In this document: piece by piece, positions 62,401 to 64,000 of the stretch
Numbering within the stretch: position 1 is the stretch's first letter
Layout: every line of letters begins with the position of its first letter
Assembly (NCBI RefSeq): GCF_026319325.1
Contig: NZ_JAPDMU010000002.1
Coordinates: 310,001-374,000 of the forward strand
Length of the DNA: 64,000 bases
Direction: 5' to 3'
Source: Methylophaga sp. OBS3
Lineage (GTDB): Bacteria > Pseudomonadota > Gammaproteobacteria > Nitrosococcales > Methylophagaceae
The notes under the pieces: model-generated
Told to the model about the DNA's origin: nothing
Databases searched by the model: none
The model's input: the letters and a program-made list of their open reading frames with translations, nothing else
Position numbers and translations under genes: made by a program

Positions 62401-62565
62401 CTGTGCCGAGGCGCCAGGGTAGGCAGTACGAATCTCAATGGCAGTCGGTGCGATACCTGGGTATTGGGCGATCGGTAACTGAAAAATAGACAGTAACCCT
62501 GCCAACATGATCAGGATGGCGATGACCCATGCAAAGATAGGGCGATCGATAAAAAAGCGTGCCAT
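59419..62565 (-). CDS. RND multidrug efflux pump, AcrB/MexB class (HAE-1)
   Basis: A 1048-residue inner-membrane proton/drug antiporter with 12 helices and two large periplasmic loops. It aligns closely with E. coli AcrB. The proton-relay aspartates are Asp407 and Asp408 ([16 protein letters not shown]). The [14 protein letters not shown] segment is intact near the C-terminus. At the place of AcrB Lys940 it has Arg937 (LSARNAIL), while the residues equivalent to Arg971 and Thr978 are kept (Arg967, Thr974). The adaptor gene ends 3 bases upstream and the channel gene overlaps its end. Drug range cannot be read from sequence. Confidence 0.96.
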   Translation of the reverse strand: MARFFIDRPIFAWVIAILIMLAGLLSIFQLPIAQYPGIAPTAIEIRTAYPGASAQVVEDSVIQVIEQNMTGLDDLQYISSTGDSNGVGQITVTFLADTDPDIAQVQVQNKLQVAMPLLPQEVQQQGIRVTKSSTGFLMVMGFVSENGKMDRYDIADYVAANIQDPVSRVTGVGQINLFGSQYAMRIWLDADKLANYKLTTGDVVTAIREQNVQIAAGEVGGTPAVEGQQIAASIIVETRMETIEEFENILLRVDPDGSEVRMKDVARVSLGGENFQYETEYNTQSAAGLGITLASGANALETAQTVRDRIADLEPFFPEGLKVTYPYDTTPFVKISIEGVVKTLVEAMILVFLVMYLFLQNIRATLIPAVAVPVVILGTFGILLAFGFSINMLTMFAMVLAIGLLVDDAIVVVENVERVIHEDKLPVKEATRKSMDQISGALVGIVLTVSAVFIPMAFFPGSTGVIYRQFSITIVSAMALSLLVAMTLTPALCATLLKDAAHDPAKKKGFFGWFNRTFDRTSQKTQTVVGYLINRWGRTMLVYLLIVGGLAYLFTQLPTSFFPDEDQGIIFNEMQLPVNASKERSIEVMNRIEEFYLEQEAENVESIFTVIGFSFSGRGQNAGILFVNLKPWSERTRPDQSAQAIANRASGFMSQFNDAFAFAIAPPPIRELGNASGFNLMLQDLGGLGHEELVSARDTLLAKANQDPRLSQVRHNGLQDRPQLKIDIDHQKAMSFGVSLDDINNTFSTAWGSTYVNDFIDKGRVKRVYVQGEAPFRMMPEDISNWYVRNNEGEMVPMSAISSSQWVYGSPRLERYNGVSAMNIQGQAAPGLSSGEAMLAMEELIAELPAGIGYEWTALSLQERASGAQAPLLYALSVLVVFLFLAALYESWSVPFSVMMVVPLGVLGAVAFALGREMSNDIYFQVGLLTTIGLSARNAILIVEFAKSLYEQGQSLTDATLEAIRMRLRPIAMTALTFMLGVAPLMLATGAGSGAQNAIGTGVFGGMLAATTLAIFFIPVFFVVVFRLAAKLTGKDPANQTAATGDLA

Positions 62566-62568
62566 GAA

Positions 62569-63732
62569 TTATTCCCCGCTTTGCTTTAATTGCTGTTGTT
62601 CATCAACATTGACTTCGGCGCCTTCAGCAATTTTTTGCAGACCTTCGACAATCACTTTCTCACCAGCCTCTAAGCCTGACTCGCTCAACCAATGATGGTT
62701 GATGCTGCGGCTGACATTGATAAAGCGTTGTTCAACAATATTATTGTCATTCACTAACATGACAGAGGCACGACCTTCACGATCAAAAATAACGGCTTTA
62801 TGTGGTACTAGAATGGCATCGTTCATCCGGCCTTCTTCGACTTCAGCGCGAACATACATTCCCGGCAGCAAAATGCCATCTGGATTAGGAAACTTGGCGC
62901 GCATAACAATACTGCCGGTGTTTTGGTTCACATTAACTTCAGAGAATTGCAGTTCACCGGTATGTTCATAAAGGCTGCCATCTTCGAGCAAAAGGTTAAC
63001 CGATGGTGCTTCCTCACCAGCAACACGACCTGCCATTAATTGACGGCGAAGTTGCAGGATTTCTTTTGAAGCCTGTGAGATGTCGACATAAATTGGATCA
63101 AGCTGATGTATTGTCGCCAAGCTATTAGTTTGACCAGCATTGACTAAGGCACCTTCTGTGACATGTGAGATACCAATCTGACCATCAATAGGGGCGTTGA
63201 CCTTGGTATAACGAAGATTAATTTCTGCTGATTCCAGTGCTGCCTGATTAACGGCGATTTCAGCTTTAGCTTGTTCAAAAGCTGCTAACGCTTCGTCATA
63301 TTCTTGTTGGCTAATGGCATTATCGTCGAGCAAGTTTTTGTAACGTTGTTCGCGACGCTCTGTGACTTTTAAATCGGCTTTTGCACGTTGCAGTGTTGCT
63401 TTGGCATTGTTAACCACGGCTTGATAAGGCGCGGCTTCGATTTGATAAAGTTGTTGACCAGCTTTGACAGCAGCGCCTTCGGTGAATAAGCGAGACTCAA
63501 TAATGCCATCTACTTGTGGACGTACTTCTGCCATGCGGATTGCCGTTGTGCGAGCTGGCAGCTCTGTTTGAATATCAATCGCCTGAGTCTTCAGTTCAAC
63601 AACATTGACGGTCATTTTTGGCATCGCCACTTGCTGTTGCTCAGCATCACTATCTGAAAGACAGCCCGTTAAAAACAAGCTGCTCAGTAATACTGGCGTT
63701 AGAAAAGAGCGAAAATGGCTGCGCGATAACAT
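62569..63732 (-). CDS. RND efflux periplasmic adaptor lipoprotein (AcrA/MexA family)
   Basis: A 387-residue membrane-fusion protein with the lipobox LTGC (Cys24), a split lipoyl/barrel-sandwich domain (VRPQVDGIIESRLFTEGAAV near 90), a helical hairpin (about 125-190) and a beta-barrel. It joins the pump to the outer-membrane channel. ATG 63732 has AGGAG 6 bases upstream; the frame continues upstream into the regulator gene but without a signal peptide. It starts 13 bases after the regulator stop. Confidence 0.95.
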   Translation of the reverse strand: MLSRSHFRSFLTPVLLSSLFLTGCLSDSDAEQQQVAMPKMTVNVVELKTQAIDIQTELPARTTAIRMAEVRPQVDGIIESRLFTEGAAVKAGQQLYQIEAAPYQAVVNNAKATLQRAKADLKVTERREQRYKNLLDDNAISQQEYDEALAAFEQAKAEIAVNQAALESAEINLRYTKVNAPIDGQIGISHVTEGALVNAGQTNSLATIHQLDPIYVDISQASKEILQLRRQLMAGRVAGEEAPSVNLLLEDGSLYEHTGELQFSEVNVNQNTGSIVMRAKFPNPDGILLPGMYVRAEVEEGRMNDAILVPHKAVIFDREGRASVMLVNDNNIVEQRFINVSRSINHHWLSESGLEAGEKVIVEGLQKIAEGAEVNVDEQQQLKQSGE

Positions 63733-63745
63733 AAAAACTCCTGTA

Positions 63746-64000
63746 TTAATCCGCTTTTGGGGTAGCGATCGCATCCCAAGATGCGGTGATAATCTCGCAA
63801 AGTCGGTTAGGATCGACTTGAATAACGCCGATAAGTTGCTGGCGGGCAAGATACATATAGGGCTCAAAGCTCAAACTGGCTAAAACATCATCTTGTAGAT
63901 CTTTGATTTCACCGGAAGCACGACCTTTGGCAAACAAGTCTCGTAATGGGGCAAACATGCTCCAGGCATCTTCGCGATGGCTACGCAAAATGTCGGGTGG
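63746..64000 (-). CDS. TetR/AcrR-type regulator, C-terminal part (start beyond window)
   Basis: The frame is open to the window edge, with about 84 residues visible. The helical sequence (FAPLRDLFAKGRASGEIKD, VLASLSFEPYMYLARQQL) is typical of the ligand-binding domain of TetR-family repressors, including the frequent pattern ...GRASGEIK.D. The N-terminal helix-turn-helix is outside the window. Its position directly before the adaptor, in the same direction, fits a repressor at the head of its own efflux operon. Confidence 0.75.
   Translation of the reverse strand, partial: PPDILRSHREDAWSMFAPLRDLFAKGRASGEIKDLQDDVLASLSFEPYMYLARQQLIGVIQVDPNRLCEIITASWDAIATPKAD

Overview
The window is chromosomal DNA from a gammaproteobacterium of moderate to low G+C. 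The evidence is AcrB/OprM-type RND efflux genes, HemX/HemY next to HemC/HemD, YidD/YidC/MnmE downstream of rpmH, PiuC with Fur-type operators, and a complete atpIBEFHAGDC-glmU run. The mix resembles marine or methylotrophic Thiotrichales such as Methylophaga, but that is a guess from gene content. I saw no tRNA, rRNA, CRISPR array, insertion sequence or prophage.

Layout. 1-1.8 kb: a TorF-type porin cut by the window edge, lgt, and dgkA, which overlaps lgt tail to tail. 1.9-14.6 kb: mnmG-rsmG-parA-parB, the nine-gene F1Fo ATP synthase operon with its own promoter and terminator, and glmU. 14.7-15.9 kb: a small accessory patch with an unknown coiled-coil membrane protein and two diverged copies of a three-hairpin repeat. 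15.9-18.8 kb: yjdM/phnA, then a probable PhoB-controlled phosphate-uptake operon (Na/Pi symporter, small coiled-coil protein, PstS-like lipoprotein). 19-28 kb: a ferrichrome-like TonB receptor, a His/Tyr-rich secreted protein, an unknown CxC/DRR protein, gdhA, a CbpA-like/Deg protease pair and a second TonB receptor.

28-33.6 kb holds the least described gene set: an RLAN/RimK-type ATP-grasp ligase, divergent from an M14-like DUF2817 metallopeptidase, a GNAT-C39 peptidase fusion and a TerB-domain protein, and then a convergent DUF5924/DUF2914 membrane protein. 33.7-40 kb is an iron-uptake island with three Fur-type operators: a hydroxamate-type TonB receptor, an unknown periplasmic protein, PiuC, and a DUF3649-PepSY-DUF3325 inner-membrane operon.

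40-47.3 kb: argH, divergent from hemC-hemD-hemX-hemY, then a Kef-type antiporter. 47.3-53.8 kb: dnaA-dnaN (no recF after it), divergent from rpmH-rnpA-yidD-yidC-mnmE. The usual origin cluster is therefore split. The mnmG-rsmG-parAB-atp block lies about 34 kb away on the other side of dnaN instead of following mnmE, and I found no DnaA-box cluster. 53.9-57.9 kb: corA, a zinc-type gloA, a BetT-like transporter and a 59-residue PLDc_N-type protein. 58-64 kb: an RND efflux operon (TetR regulator, adaptor, pump, outer-membrane channel) read toward lower coordinates.

Most genes are ordinary housekeeping. The parts worth attention are the ATP-grasp/peptidase cluster, the covarying hairpin repeats, the Pho-box phosphate operon and the unknown member of the iron island.
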